Below are positions 24,175-34,620 of a stretch of DNA of 64,000 nucleotides, in pieces. The stretch covers positions 558,703 to 622,702 of the forward strand of contig NW_020653715.1 in NCBI RefSeq assembly GCF_003589595.1. Direction: 5' to 3'. Position numbers and translations under genes: made by a program. How positions within the stretch are numbered: position 1 is the first letter of the stretch; every line of letters starts with the position of its first letter. The stretch comes from Hyposmocoma kahamanoa (taxonomy: Eukaryota > Arthropoda > Insecta > Lepidoptera > Cosmopterigidae). The notes beneath the pieces are model-generated. The model did no database searches. It saw only the letters and a program-made list of their open reading frames with translations, and was not told the origin of the DNA.

Positions 24175-24400
24175 GAAACAGACCTCAAAAGTTTGTTGTT
24201 GCAATCCAATAAACCGGTTTCATTCCCTAATTTGCCACCCTTATAGGTGGAATTTTTTCTTTAAATTTGAATGAGACTGCTGAGTTACCCCTTTTCCAAC
24301 AAAAAAATAATCATCGAAGTCGGTTCACAAATGCCAGAGTAATTAATAAGAACCTCCTCCTTGGAAAATGAAGTCGGTTCAAAATAGTTTCGTTTCGAGA
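24175..24400 (-). repeat. AACCGACTTC-type interspersed repeat, copy 2
   Basis: On the minus strand: GAACCGACTTCATTTTCC, AAGGAGGAGGTTCT, GTGAACCGACTTCGATGATT and GTTGGAAAAGGGGTAAC. Shorter than the 33.1 kb copy. Confidence 0.6.
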
Positions 24401-24511
24401 CTGTTTAATTGCAATAATTACAACAATTAATACGGCACTTATTAAAGTATTGGTAAAGTAGGTGCTACAGAACGACATAATTAAAACGATTTTTTTTTGT
24501 TTTGTAAAATG

Positions 24512-24715
24512 TAATTTCAAATTATTTTGTAATTTTAAATTATTTTGTAATTTTAAATTATTTTGTAATTTTAAATTATTTNNNNNNNNNNTTAAATTAT
24601 TTTGTAATTTTAAATTATTTTGTAATTTTAAATTATTTAGTAATTTTAAATTATTTAGTAATTTTAAATTATTTTGTAATTTTAAATTATATTGAAATTT
24701 TAAACCATTTTGTAC
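24512..24715. repeat. 18-bp tandem array containing an assembly gap
   Basis: The unit TTTTGTAATTTTAAATTA is repeated about ten times with few changes. Ten Ns at 24582-24591 interrupt it. Because 18 is a multiple of three, both strands give long repetitive open frames that are not genes. The true array length is unknown. Confidence 0.95.
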
Positions 24716-25189
24716 TTTAAATGTTTGATACATTAATTTTCAAAGAACTAATCACGATACATACAAAGAGCTACTTTTGGTCACAGATGGGTCACAGATG
24801 GGTCACAGCAACCAGAGCTACGTTTAAATAAGTTACGGCTCAAAGATATGTAAATGTGTCATGAAAATTTAAGTCTAGAGAAACATAATTTTGAGAGACG
24901 GCTCCCTTGATGGGAAATTCTAGTAAATAAGCACACAGCACATAAATATGCTGAAATAAGCACATCTACGCACTATCGTAACGGCATCATATGGTAAATA
25001 ATTGAAACGTGAAATAGGGAACTCCAAATTATTATTGATGATATCATCAACCTATTTATAACGTCCCACTGGCACGGCTCTCCTCTTAGCCAAGGGTTTA
25101 GGTACGGACTAAACAAGGTATAACATGTTTTTTCATACTATCACATGCGCGCTCATGGATTTAATGTAAATTTAAACGAGGTGATGCGT
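24716..25189. other. No recognisable feature
   Basis: AT-rich. A short direct repeat GGGTCACAGAT occurs near 24780-24805. Nothing else. Confidence 0.35.
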
Positions 25190-25447
25190 ACTTTACCTAC
25201 TTCTGCCGCCAAGCAGTACCTAATGTGCGCATTACTGCGTTCCGGTTTGGAAGGGTAAGTGCTGGTGAAATTACACGCACATGGGACTTGTCAACTCATG
25301 TGTCAGGGTGTCGGGCGCAGTGGCAGTGACCCTAAGATTTTTGCGATTTAAAGCTCTGAGTGGCACTGCAACTGTTGTGGAAAGGCGTGTCGGTTACCAC
25401 CAGGCGCACGACTTGTTCGCCCCATCACTTGATATTTAAAAAAAAAA
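25190..25447 (+). repeat. Poly(A)-ended retroposon, 5'-truncated
   Basis: Starts within CTTTACCTACTTCTGCCGCC and runs to CACCAGGCGCACGACTTGTT and GATATTTAAAAAAAAAAGG. Confidence 0.8.
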
Positions 25448-26560
25448 GGTTTTCCTTAGAGCTTTCGGTAGATTATTGTATATTTTAGACGCGATTATAA
25501 AAAAATGTGTGATTTACAATAAATGCCTGCATAGCCTTCGTTTTGGATGGGCTTATGTTCCTTGGGCAGCGGATTAAACTAGCCTGATTATAATATTGCG
25601 TGCGCCACCAAGAGTTTTGCTGCACATTTTTTGTTTTCTTAGACAAAAAACTTGACGTGTAGCAGTATGTAAAAACATGATAAGAATTTACATAAGTCCA
25701 CACCACACTATTCATCCATCCTCTCAGAAAGATGCAATAAAAACATTTCCCTCTGTCGAAGTCGGACAATAAAAAACCGTAATGGTTTATCCATCGAAGT
25801 GACCCTGCCGAGGAATGGGAGATTTATGCTGGAAAAACAGCTTTATGTTGTACGTTTAAGGAAACAACTGTTTGGTGTTACCACATTATGCTGATTTTAT
25901 TGTAATGACGTATAAAACTTTTCTTTTCCTATGGAAATTTAAGAATGCTAGATTTGAATTTCTTTTAGGGAAAATACTTGAGGGAAATTTTAAATTTGCT
26001 TACCAAAAATAGGGACGTAATAAGATTTATTGACAGTTTCTAAACCTAAAAGTAAACAAGTGTAGGCAAACTAGTGGGAGTTCGGAGTTTGATGGTTCGA
26101 ATCCCCGTGGCGGCATGTACATTAGGGATGCCGCGGATATGTATTATGACGATATCTACAGATGCGAACGCGGATACGTATATTTTCGTCTTCAAATCTG
26201 CAGATGAGGATGTGAAAAATAACTTAATCCACATTTGCCGATCAATCCCGATGATGATTAATTTAAAATAATATAATAGTTTTACATAATTCCGTTGGAA
26301 AAGAGAAGTGTTTATGATGGGCAAATGACGCTTTTCAAATAATAATTACGCAGCTTTTGTAAGGATTTAGTGTATTTCTAAGTGGATCATAAATTAAGCC
26401 CGCGGTGCTCAACAGCTGTTCACTTTGGGTGATCTTCAGTGAAAAATTCTTAATAACGCTTTTTAAAGTCAATAAGCTATGATGAAAGCCAATTTAAATA
26501 CAAAGAAAATATTTCCATGCGCGTAACGTGAGTCAACGTAAACGTAATAACTATTTAGAT
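25448..26560. other. No gene; tRNA-like SINE trace
   Basis: 26080-26130 has a B-box-like GGTTCGAATCCCCGTGGCGG, probably the head of a decayed tRNA-derived SINE. Frames at 25485-25769 and 26046-26324 show no motif. Confidence 0.4.
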
Positions 26561-26569
26561 AACAAACAG

Positions 26570-26985
26570 GTAATTGCCTGCACTACGCGCTACCGAATTC
26601 TCAATTCCTGATTGGCTAATAAGCACTAGTGCTTGGCAAGGGCTTTTCGTGAGGCCTGTTCCGGACGATCTTGTCGTAATCTACAAAACATCCATATGCG
26701 CAAAAACTCTGCGTCGATTGACGCGGCCGACCCGCGGTTGTGGATGCAGACGTTTGCGACGCTCCTAAGTACATTAGTGAATGTTTAGAAGCACTCGATA
26801 ACAGTGAAGGAGAACATAGTGTAACAATGTTAATTTTTTTTAACTTATCTCCAAGACACTCTGGGGTCCAAATTGTAAACAACCGCACGTTTCTGCAGGA
26901 CAAAGATTCTATTAATGTCGGCGGCAGGCGCGAAGAAGGCTCACGGAAGGCGTGACAAAGGTAGGTGGTGCTCTTCCGCGCCATA
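26570..26985. other. Unrecognised open frames on both strands
   Basis: A minus-strand frame of 122 codons (26616-26984) and plus-strand frames (26574-26768, 26740-26955) overlap in a GC-richer block. None matches a family that can be recognised. The plus-strand block continues into a LINE and may be mobile-element sequence. Confidence 0.3.
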
Positions 26986-26989
26986 GGTG

Positions 26990-27110
26990 TTAAGTTCCCA
27001 ATCCGTATTTAGCCAGTGTGGCGGACTACGGCCTTAATCTTTTCCTTAGAAGAGAGAGAGATCGTCATCAACCATGGGCATGGGCCATGGATGACGATGA
27101 TGACGAATAA
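26990..27110 (+). repeat. Dispersed GTGGCGGACTACGGCC block
   Basis: GTGTGGCGGACTACGGCCTT, AGAAGAGAGAGAGATCG and GGGCCATGGATGACGATGA match a common lepidopteran LINE/SINE 3' sequence. It is joined directly to the LINE that follows. Confidence 0.5.
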
Positions 27111-27111
27111 T

Positions 27112-28279
27112 TTCCAAAACAGGTTAAAAGGTAAGAAACATTGGCATGCAAGTTTGCTGAGCAAGCTTCCTGCTTACGGCATCCCTGCCGACTTTTGCAG
27201 CTGGATATCAGATTTCCTTGGGGAACGGTCGATTCGAGTAGTCATTGAAGGCTGCTCATCTGACTTGATGGCTATTGATGCTGGAGTTCCTCAAGGGTCT
27301 GTTCTCTCGGCGACTCTTTTCCTGCTACACATCAATGACCTATTGGTCCCGGGTATAGTTGGGTATGCAGATGACAGTACAGTTACCGAGAGATATCTGT
27401 CTAGCGCAAGAGACGGCAGGGAAGATATTCGTTCGCTGAGAGAGGCTATGGTAGAGCGAACGAACCTGACCTTAAGTCTTGTTGCCCAGTGGGGTGACAA
27501 CAATCTGGTCAGCTTCAACGCCACCAAAACGCAGGCCTGTCTTTTTTCCGCAAAAAGGAGTCCATTTGATCTGACTCCTACTTTTCGGGGTGTATCTGTC
27601 CCAGTTACCGACCGCCTAGAGCTTCTTGGCATGACATTAAGCGCAAACCTCAACTTTGGCGCTTCTATAGAGTCTCAAGCGCAAACTGCAGCCAAGAAGC
27701 GGGGTATCCTTAACAAGGTGAAGCGATACTTCTCGCCTGGACAGCTTTTAACCTTATATAAAGCGCAGGTCCGGTCTTGCATGGAGTATTGCAGTCACCT
27801 GTGGGATGGCTCAGCGAAATACCAACTAGCGGCTCTTGACTCGATTGATCGCAGAGCCAGGAGGCTTATTGGCGACGATGAGCTCGAATATAAACTTCAT
27901 AGTTTAGCCCATCGGCGAAAGGTCGCGGGTCTGTCGGTTTTTTACAGATTATACTTCGGAGAGTGTGCCCATGAGCTCCACCAGCTCATTCCATCCGCCC
28001 CCTTTTACCATCGGACATCTACATGAACGGCGGGATATCACCCTCACCTGGTTGATATTCCTTTAAGACGTACTAAGCGCTTTTCGTCATCTTTTATAAT
28101 GCGCACAGCCCGTGACTGGAATTCCCTGCCTGCGTCTATTTTTCCGAGTACATACAACCCGAATATTTTCAAGGTGCGATTGAATAGGCATCTTCTGGGC
28201 GAGCTCGTACCAACGTAGACCTCATCTTTGCTCTAGGGCTAGGTAGTGGTCAAGAGTACGTCCATTTTTAATAAAAAAA
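27112..28279 (+). pseudogene. 5'-truncated LINE (CR1/Jockey-like) reverse transcriptase
   Basis: Longest mobile-element frame in the window. It encodes ASLLSKLPAYGIPADFCSWI, the motif DAGVPQGSVLSATLFLLHIN, the catalytic box VGYADDSTVTERY and a long C-terminal thumb region (WDGSAKYQLAALDSIDRR, FYRLYFGECAHELHQLIP). A TGA at 28024-28026 cuts the frame early. Translation past it (PLRRTKRFSSSFIMRTARDW then NSLPASIF) continues the family to a stop near 28218. A short 3' UTR ends in AATAAAAAAAAAA. The first part of the polymerase and the endonuclease are missing. The Met at 27016 lies in another repeat and is not the real start. Dead copy, relatively young. Confidence 0.85.
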
Positions 28280-28364
28280 AAACATGCGATTAATAAAGCG
28301 ATAACTAGAAACGAACCACCAGACCTTACAAATTTCTCTGTGCTTGTTACAAAAAGATACTTTA
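28280..28364. other. Short unassigned spacer
   Basis: AT-rich sequence between the LINE tail and the next repeat. Confidence 0.3.
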
Positions 28365-28620
28365 TTACAAAATGCAAAAAAACAGATCTATGTTTTTTTT
28401 ATTTTTAACGGGTTTCTTTTGCCGTAGCGCCATCTGTGACAAATCTATTTCTTCACTCAGCCAGGTACCTTTACAGCTACTGACTAGAGATGTAGTTTTG
28501 ATAATTGTAATTTTTATAATAATTTTTGTTATTTTGTAAACAAAGTTATAACAAACTAGTAGAGTAATTTCACATACAAATAATTGAATACCACGGAAGT
28601 AAAACGTCCTGACATTCAAC
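28365..28620 (-). repeat. GATGGCGCTACG repeat (tRNA-SINE related), tRNA part missing
   Basis: Minus strand: CTGGCTGAGTGAAGAAATAG, TCACAGATGGCGCTACGGCA, AGAAACCCGTTAAAAAT, preceded by GAAATTACTCTACTAGTTTG. Same blocks as at 37.5, 39.5 and 53.4 kb. Confidence 0.7.
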
Positions 28621-29280
28621 AAACTTAAAAATTACAATAAATGTTACAAAAATAAACATAACAAACAGTAAACCATTGGTAAATTCAATAATGAACGGGA
28701 TCAAAACTTCTAACCATTGGCTTCTCTATTGAGAAACAATCGCTTTCCAACTCGCATACCACCGCAATAATATAAAAAAAAAATCTGATGTTTGCAAAGA
28801 TTCATAAGTAAAGATAGAAAACATTTTCCCTGACTTGGTTCCGAATCATGTGGATTTGTCCATTGTACAACCCGATAAAGTACGTACGTATCTAAAAAGT
28901 TGGAGGTTTGATTCTCGTGTCCTATAAATATTCGCTAGGTTGTATCGGAGAGGAACCGATGTAGCGTTTCCTATCCGGTCGCAAATTTATGCTTTCCGAC
29001 ATACTATCGCGTGATCTCGTAATAGGGCCCTGGGAATAGCGGAAATGGGTTTTAAATACGACATTGGTTTCCAGCTTTGCGACCTTCCAATTGAATCATA
29101 ATGTGAAGGAGCTTCCACTCTTCCACCTTCCGTGGTATGTCTATCGCTAACATTGGAAAGCTATATTCCATATTCTATAATAATTTGTCGCTGCCAGCAC
29201 AAATGCCGTCCTGCTCGATACGGCACGCATTGGTCGCCAGTTCTTGAACATGAGTCCCTGACCGCGATCAACTGTGCCAA
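28621..29280. other. No recognisable feature
   Basis: AT-rich. 29010-29040 has AATAGGGCCCTGGGAATAGC, the reverse complement theme of the block at 16.28 kb. Confidence 0.3.
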
Positions 29281-29502
29281 CTGCCTCCGTGGCCGAACGG
29301 TTACTATTTTTTTGGCCGGATTGCCACCCAGAGGACCTGGGTTCGATTCCCAAGCTGGGAGAAATATGTGTGTGGTCTACATTTATTTCTCTCGTGAGTT
29401 TGGGTATAATTTGTGGTTGTCTATGTGTGGTCCATGGCACCCGCGACACAGATTTTCCCTAGTGTGGAGCTATGAGTGTGTTGTGTTATTATTATTTTTA
29501 AT
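29281..29502 (+). repeat. tRNA-derived SINE, family 1
   Basis: The head CTGCCTCCGTGGCCGAACGG acts as an A-box-like region and GGTTCGATTCCCAAGCTGGG as a B box. The body has ATTTATTTCTCTCGTGAGTT, TATAATTTGTGGTTGTCTAT and CACCCGCGACACAG. Other copies: 44947, 53680 (minus) and 58231. It would be transcribed by RNA polymerase III if active. Confidence 0.8.
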
Positions 29503-29659
29503 ACCAGGGAACCGCCTCTCCCATTTTGAAATTCAAAATGTATCTTTTAGAACACTTGAGAGGCGAGAATGTGAAACAGATATCCATAATAATTGCATTC
29601 CCTGAATCTCCGACCAAACATATACCACTTGTTACAGAAGGCAGCCATCCTATATCCAA

Positions 29660-29745
29660 CATTTCTCCCGGCCCGGAAGTCGAAACAGGGATCTCTATGT
29701 GGCAGACCAGAATGGTAACCATTCGGTCAAAGAGGCGGTTATTAA
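29660..29745 (-). repeat. tRNA-derived SINE, family 1, head fragment
   Basis: On the minus strand: AACCGCCTCTTTGACCGAAT then TCTGCCACATAGAGATCC and TTCCGGGCCGGGAGAAAT. Only the tRNA-like head is kept. Confidence 0.6.
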
Positions 29746-30474
29746 TTAAAAATAAACTGAGATTATGGAGCAAAAAGCTTACAAATATGGGCAAAATCAC
29801 CAGAATGACAGCGTTTACCAATGCACATATTCTTGTACATCTGGCAATCTTGTAAACTTCTAAGGGGCAACTTATTCTAGAGTCGTGTCGTCACTGATAC
29901 CTCCTAATTCATTGGTCAATCCTACCAACATAACAAGTTATCCAGGGTTAACATTGGATCGCCAACAACAACAACAAACTCACCAAGAATATTAATAACG
30001 AGGGATTCGATATACCCTATTTCGACCTTTGATTCATTTCAACAACTTAGTGTCTGCCTACGACAGTGCTTGACTTGAACATACTTACAGGGAATTATGA
30101 TTAGGTAAGTTAATAAACTTTGAATGTCTTCCTTTAATGTATCCGTTAGTAAGTACAAACTACACCTGATAATGTATGATGTTTGAAGTTCTAAAAGAGA
30201 ATATATATTATGCCTTGTAATATGTTTTCAATGTTTTCAAGTGGTTAGGATTTGAAATATCATTCGATACCATAATAATTAGACGATATAGTACATAATT
30301 GTTGAGGCTGGGAAGTAATGGATTGCTGGACCGACGCGAGGCCTTGTATTAATACGACTCAAGCAATACCCGTTCCCACCGAGGCTTATAATAGCGATTT
30401 TCTCAAACAATGCGAGGTAATAATAGAAGACTAAAGATAAGATAAGTAATAAAAAAGTTAAAAAAAATGTAAAT
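29746..30474. other. No recognisable feature
   Basis: AT-rich, with no coding or known repeat signal. Confidence 0.3.
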
Positions 30475-30840
30475 TAAACTATTTTTCCGGATTTAAATCG
30501 CGTTTATTTGTTTTTTCAAACAAACCGACGTTTCGGGCCCTCTAATGAAAAATCCCAAACAGACATAAGATTGCAGTACTAATTAATGTGTTTTAGTTTA
30601 TTTGAATTTCTATTATTAATTAATAATAAATTGAACTTAATAAAAATTCATTCAATAAAATAATTTGTAAAACTTAATGTAGCTTAAATTGGAACGTTTT
30701 CTTTGTAAAATTAGTTGACTGAGGTGGTACTGTACCACCTCAGTCAACCGTGACCATGGGACCTGTAAAGGGCCCGAAACGTCGGTTTGTTTGAAAAAAC
30801 AAATATACGCGATTTAAATCCGGAAAAATAGTTTAATTTC
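30475..30840 (+). mobile_element. Penelope-like element fragment with terminal inverted repeats
   Basis: About 65 bp at the left (from TATTTTTCCGGATTTAAATC through CAAACAAACCGACGTTTCGG) is repeated inverted at the right (30770-30835). The inside starts CTCTAATGAAAAATCCCAAA then CAGACATAAG, which is the stop-codon end of the Penelope-like coding remnant seen at 43.5 kb. The right side has a GGTGGTACTGTACCACC hairpin followed by GTCAACCGTGACCATGGGAC, CTGTAAAGGGCCCGAAACG. No coding capacity is left. Confidence 0.75.
30750..30780 (+). ncRNA. Hammerhead-ribozyme-like core in Penelope-like repeat
   Basis: GTGACCA, a short hairpin (GGACC, loop TGTAAAG, GGCCC, one mismatch) and GAAAC follow each other as CUGANGA, stem II and GAAA do in hammerhead ribozymes. 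C3 is G and G8 is C, a matched swap. A cleavage site with a complete stem III was not demonstrated. The assignment is tentative. Confidence 0.4.
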
Positions 30841-32158
30841 CTATGTGTAACAATCGCGAAAACCTACGAACTCGATATGTAAATTAAAATTGAAAGTAAT
30901 ATTTGACATAGTTTTTCCATGTACATTTAATAGTCTGCTGTACTTATGACGACGCTGTTTATTGCGTATCCATAAATATTTATTTTCATTATCGCTCTTC
31001 TCACGAACTTATTTTCGCGACGAACATAGAAAAAGGCCAAAATGACAGAAAATAATACTAAAGCATTTTAGTTTATTTTACCGCCTTTTTTAAAAATAAT
31101 CATAATCAGCGGTGCTGGTAGGTAGTTTTCATTCTCGCAATAAAATGTTCACTTGGCAGTTGACTGTATGTGTGTATATGTTGAATTACATTTTTACGTA
31201 GCACTTACTTTGCGGCCTTGGCCGGGAAGTACTCACATGCTCCATAAATACCAAACTTTCCGTGTGCGTTTTTTGAAAGTAATGCAAACATTTTTGAGCA
31301 TGTTTGAAAAAATTAAAATAATCTCCTCACACTGTTAGAAAGTTTCGTTTTCCTTTCCATGTCCAAGGACAGAATTTATTTGTATATTATACCACATATT
31401 TTCGTGGCCCCACCACGGCTTTGTTCATAAGCAACAGAAAACGACTTTCTATCATTTTTTTAGTGTTCCGTTGCCAAATTGGAAAATTAAATTCATAGTT
31501 TTCTACACAAAGCCAAATATCAAATATTACATCTTAATCATAAGATTTTTATACAACCCCAATCATCCACATTAATGCTAAAACAGAAATACCCAGCCTT
31601 GCAATTGTACCAAAGATAACATTTACCAAATTGAAATTACCAGGTTTTTTCCTGGTTAAGACATTTGTATCCACCATAATATTATAGATTTAAACATAAA
31701 ATACGTCTACCTACAGATAATTCAAAGCAACTGTCCAATAAACCCTTGGCATTTTTTATCAGCGCGTTGTGCAAATAAGAAAGATCGTAATAATGATAAA
31801 TCATGCTCTTTCGCAGTCGTTGTTATTGTTTTTCGCGAGGTCCAGAGCTGTTTGATACTTTCCATTATTACTGTAACATAATTAGCCTCTACTCTTCGAA
31901 GTTACGGCTTGGTGTCTCATGGGTTTTTTTAAATTTATTCAATGTCAAAACAATTTACAATATGTAACAGGTTACTAGTTACTAGTTTACAGTACTTGTT
32001 TAATTATGAATTCCATAACTAATTACGATTTAAATAACTACTATTCATAGATGTGTTCCAAAGTGACACTACAAACCTAGATAGTGTCTCTTCAGAACAG
32101 TTTTACATTACCAGACATTACCCTCGATGTCAATTATAATTTAAAATATATTTGACAA
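30841..32158. other. No recognisable feature
   Basis: AT-rich. The frame at 31153-31338 shows no motif. 31980 has a small duplication (GTTACTAGTTACTAGTT). Confidence 0.35.
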
Positions 32159-32159
32159 A

Positions 32160-32283
32160 AGCCTCCGTTGCCGAACGGTTATGCTGGTGAAATTACACAC
32201 ATGCACAGGCACATGTGACTTGTCAACTTACGACTCAGAGTGACGGGCACAGTGGCAGTGCCCGTCACCCAACTGTGACGGCT
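32160..32283 (+). repeat. SINE head joined to a retroposon fragment
   Basis: GCCTCCGTTGCCGAACGGTT is the family 1 SINE head. It is joined directly to ATGCTGGTGAAATTACAC, GGCACATGTGACTTGTCAAC and CAGTGGCAGTGCCCG of the poly(A)-ended retroposon. Confidence 0.6.
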
Positions 32284-32639
32284 CCTGTCTCGAAACACAA
32301 ATCCTCAACTTGTTTCATAACGAAGTTGATATAAATTCCTCATCTATATATGATATAAAATTTTAAAAAGATGAATAAAGCTAAAACATTTGAAAGATGG
32401 AACCCCTAAAGACCTTCTTTGACGTCTCGTAGATTAAAATCTACATAAATAGACAATCAAATGGACTTGTGAAATATTCGTGAACCGTATTTGTTTTGTG
32501 GATACCTGAAGTCGACGGTTCCTAGCATTAACTATCTTTAATTACTATTGCATAAAAGATATGGCAAAAGAAAGGCATACACTACCGGCATTTTTGTTTC
32601 CCAAAAACATTTTTTTAAGATATCAACTAACAGGACAAA

Positions 32640-32715
32640 GAAGTGAACTCGATGGTAAGCGCCACGCGTGTCCATCAGTTCCAGTGTAGCGTCCTTCAAA
32701 GTCGCAAAGTGTTAA
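32640..32715 (-). repeat. Poly(A)-ended retroposon fragment
   Basis: On the minus strand: TTGCGACTTTGAAGGACGC, CACTGGAACTGATGGACACG and CGTGGCGCTTACCATCGAG. Confidence 0.5.
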
Positions 32716-32914
32716 ATTTGACGTGCTCTTGAGTGTATCATAGAGACGTAGACATCAGATGAGAATATAATGGCCAAGGGCACATCCATTTTTCATAAAA
32801 AATAAATATTTGATATAGTGATAAAGCCCATATTTGATTACATATATAATATTTTTTATAATGTACCTATTTGAATGGAGTAATGAATTTTAATAATTTT
32901 AGGTATAAATAGGT

Positions 32915-32983
32915 AAAAGTAGGTAAGGTGGCAGTGCATCCCTGGACGAATTCTTTTACAAGGAGCTCTACTGCTACTAAAAA
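32915..32983 (-). repeat. Poly(A)-ended retroposon, 5' end fragment
   Basis: On the minus strand: AGTAGCAGTAGAGCTCCTTG, GAATTCGTCCAGGGATGCAC and CACCTTACCTACTTTTACC. Confidence 0.65.
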
Positions 32984-33124
32984 TAATAATGTTCTTTACA
33001 AATGGTCAAAGGTGACGAATAGCAATGACAGCCTATTTCGCGTTGTATGGAATTTGTATTCAGATACAGTCTCATATTTTTCAGGCAAGGGCACAAATTT
33101 TGAAAAAGTTTTTATTGATCATAA

Positions 33125-33575
33125 TCTCAGTACAGAGTACTAAAAAAACCGACCTCAAAAGAAAGTGGAGTTACGTCTATTTGCTAAGTTTTATTGAAAT
33201 ATCCCCTAATTCGCCACTATACAGGAGTTGACACTGGAGATAATAAAAATCGGCTCTCACTACTCAAAGTATATCGAGAGAAAAACGCCTTGAATTGGAG
33301 AAATAGCAAAATCAACCATTAAAGTAATTGCTCCTAAATTAAAGTTAGGCGCTATTTATAAAAATGAATCTTCATGCGTGAACAGCCACCCTTCGAGGTG
33401 GATGATTTTCTTCAAAATGAAATGGGACCACTATGGAAGTACCCCCTTTCCAACAAAAAAGAATCATGAAAATCGGTTTACAAATACCGGAGTTATCGCG
33501 TAACATACATACAAAAAAAAAATATTATACAGACGAATTGAGAACCTCCTCCTTTTTTGAAGTCGGTTAAAAAGA
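33125..33575 (-). repeat. AACCGACTTC-type interspersed repeat, long copy
   Basis: Read on the minus strand: TTAACCGACTTCAAAAAAGG, AGGAGGTTCTCAATTCGTCT, GTTACGCGATAACTCCGG, TTGGAAAGGGGGTAC, GTGGCTGTTCACGCATGAAG and so on to TTGAGGTCGGTTTTTTTAGT. Most complete copy here; both ends carry GTCGGTT/AACCGAC. Confidence 0.65.
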
Positions 33576-33784
33576 GGTGTATACGTGTCATCTGCAATAT
33601 AACGCCAAAAAAAGTCTTATATGTGTAGAAAAAGTTTTAATCATTATAACCATTGATCAATTTCAAAAATAGAATTGCGTAGGTGGCTTATGAATCATTT
33701 ATTCTTCTCAGTTGACGATTTTATAAAATATAAAAACTAATTGATTGATCTATGCATTCTCTTAACAATTATTTATTCAATCTA

Positions 33785-34090
33785 CTAGCAGTGGAGTTCC
33801 ATATGAAAGAGTTCGTCCAGGGAAGTACTGCCACCTCACCTGTTCCTGCCGCCAAGCAGCAATGTGAGCATTAATGCTTTCTGGTTTTAAAAGGTGAGGG
33901 TGTTAGTGAAATTACAGGCACATGGGACTTGTTAACTTATGCTTCAGGGTAACGGGCGCAGTTACCCTCCCTCTTTTATCGTCCCTCATATCTTTGCTCT
34001 GAGTAACACTGGCACTGTTATGGACAGGCGTGTCGCTTAACACGAGGCGCACGGCTTGTTCGTCTTCTCACTTCACATTATAAAAAAATG
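33785..34090 (+). repeat. Poly(A)-ended retroposon, full length
   Basis: Runs AGCAGTGGAGTTCCATATGA, GTTCGTCCAGGGAAGTACTG, the CGCCAAGCAGCAATGTGAGC block, GACAGGCGTGTCGCTTAACA and ends ACATTATAAAAAAATG. Confidence 0.8.
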
Positions 34091-34207
34091 TAATGAAATG
34101 ATGACATAATGTATTAATTAATTTAATTTAATAATGTTCTGCTTAATTTCTTATTATTATTTTGCATGCTTGCTTTTGTTGAATAATGTAACACCCCAAT
34201 CAAAGCA

Positions 34208-34262
34208 AATAAAAAGGTAAAGGTGAGTTGGAAAAAATCCCAGGGATAAGCTCGCCTTTATT
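34208..34262 (+). repeat. LINE 3' UTR fragment
   Basis: GTGAGTTGGAAAAAATCCC and GGGATAAGCTCGCCTTTATT match, on the other strand, the LINE tail at 13.4 kb. Confidence 0.5.
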
Positions 34263-34269
34263 CATTGAC

Positions 34270-34620
34270 GTTTAAAATTATTTGTTAAAATTTGCAATTT
34301 GTTTTGTTGTACACTAAAGTATTTACGTACATGCCGATTGCCGAATAAAGACGTAGAAATCGTTTCCGATTCAGATTGCGAAGGCCGGGCGGAGAAAAGT
34401 AATGACGACGTGGAATTTTTTGAACGGATTTATTACCTTTCCACAAATTGGTTTTGAAAATGTGTGATAAAAAATGTGACGGGTGGTCTCGGCCGCAGTT
34501 GGGTGGGCCAGTGGTGCGCGCGGGATAGCGCTGCGCTAGGGCGGCACGGCCGTGGCGGGCAACCCGCGGGGCAAGGATGCGGGGCGCTCTCTGTGTTACC
34601 ACGTTAACACAGATAAACAT
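34270..34620 (-). other. GC-rich block, possible solo LTR
   Basis: On the minus strand it begins TGTTTATCTGTGTTAACG, is very GC-rich (CCCCGCGGGTTGCCCGCCAC) and then has GGTAATAAATCCG and a tail with TTTATTCGGC. The layout resembles an LTR (U3, AATAAA, R-U5), but no partner, PBS or target duplication is seen. A 111-codon frame on the minus strand is not considered a gene. Confidence 0.3.

Noticed and set aside
24311..24733. 140-codon minus-strand and 77-codon plus-strand repetitive frames
   Set aside because: Both come from the 18-bp AT-rich array around the N gap.
27016..27111. Start of a real gene at the first Met of the long frame
   Set aside because: This part is another dispersed repeat; the LINE-like protein text begins only after it, so the Met is accidental.
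29132..29605. 157-codon plus-strand frame
   Set aside because: It runs through a tRNA-derived SINE; other copies of the SINE are not open in this frame.
30475..30840. Ordinary DNA transposon (MITE) because of the inverted ends
   Set aside because: The inside carries the end of a Penelope-like coding region shared with the 43.2 kb copy, so a retroelement origin is better supported.
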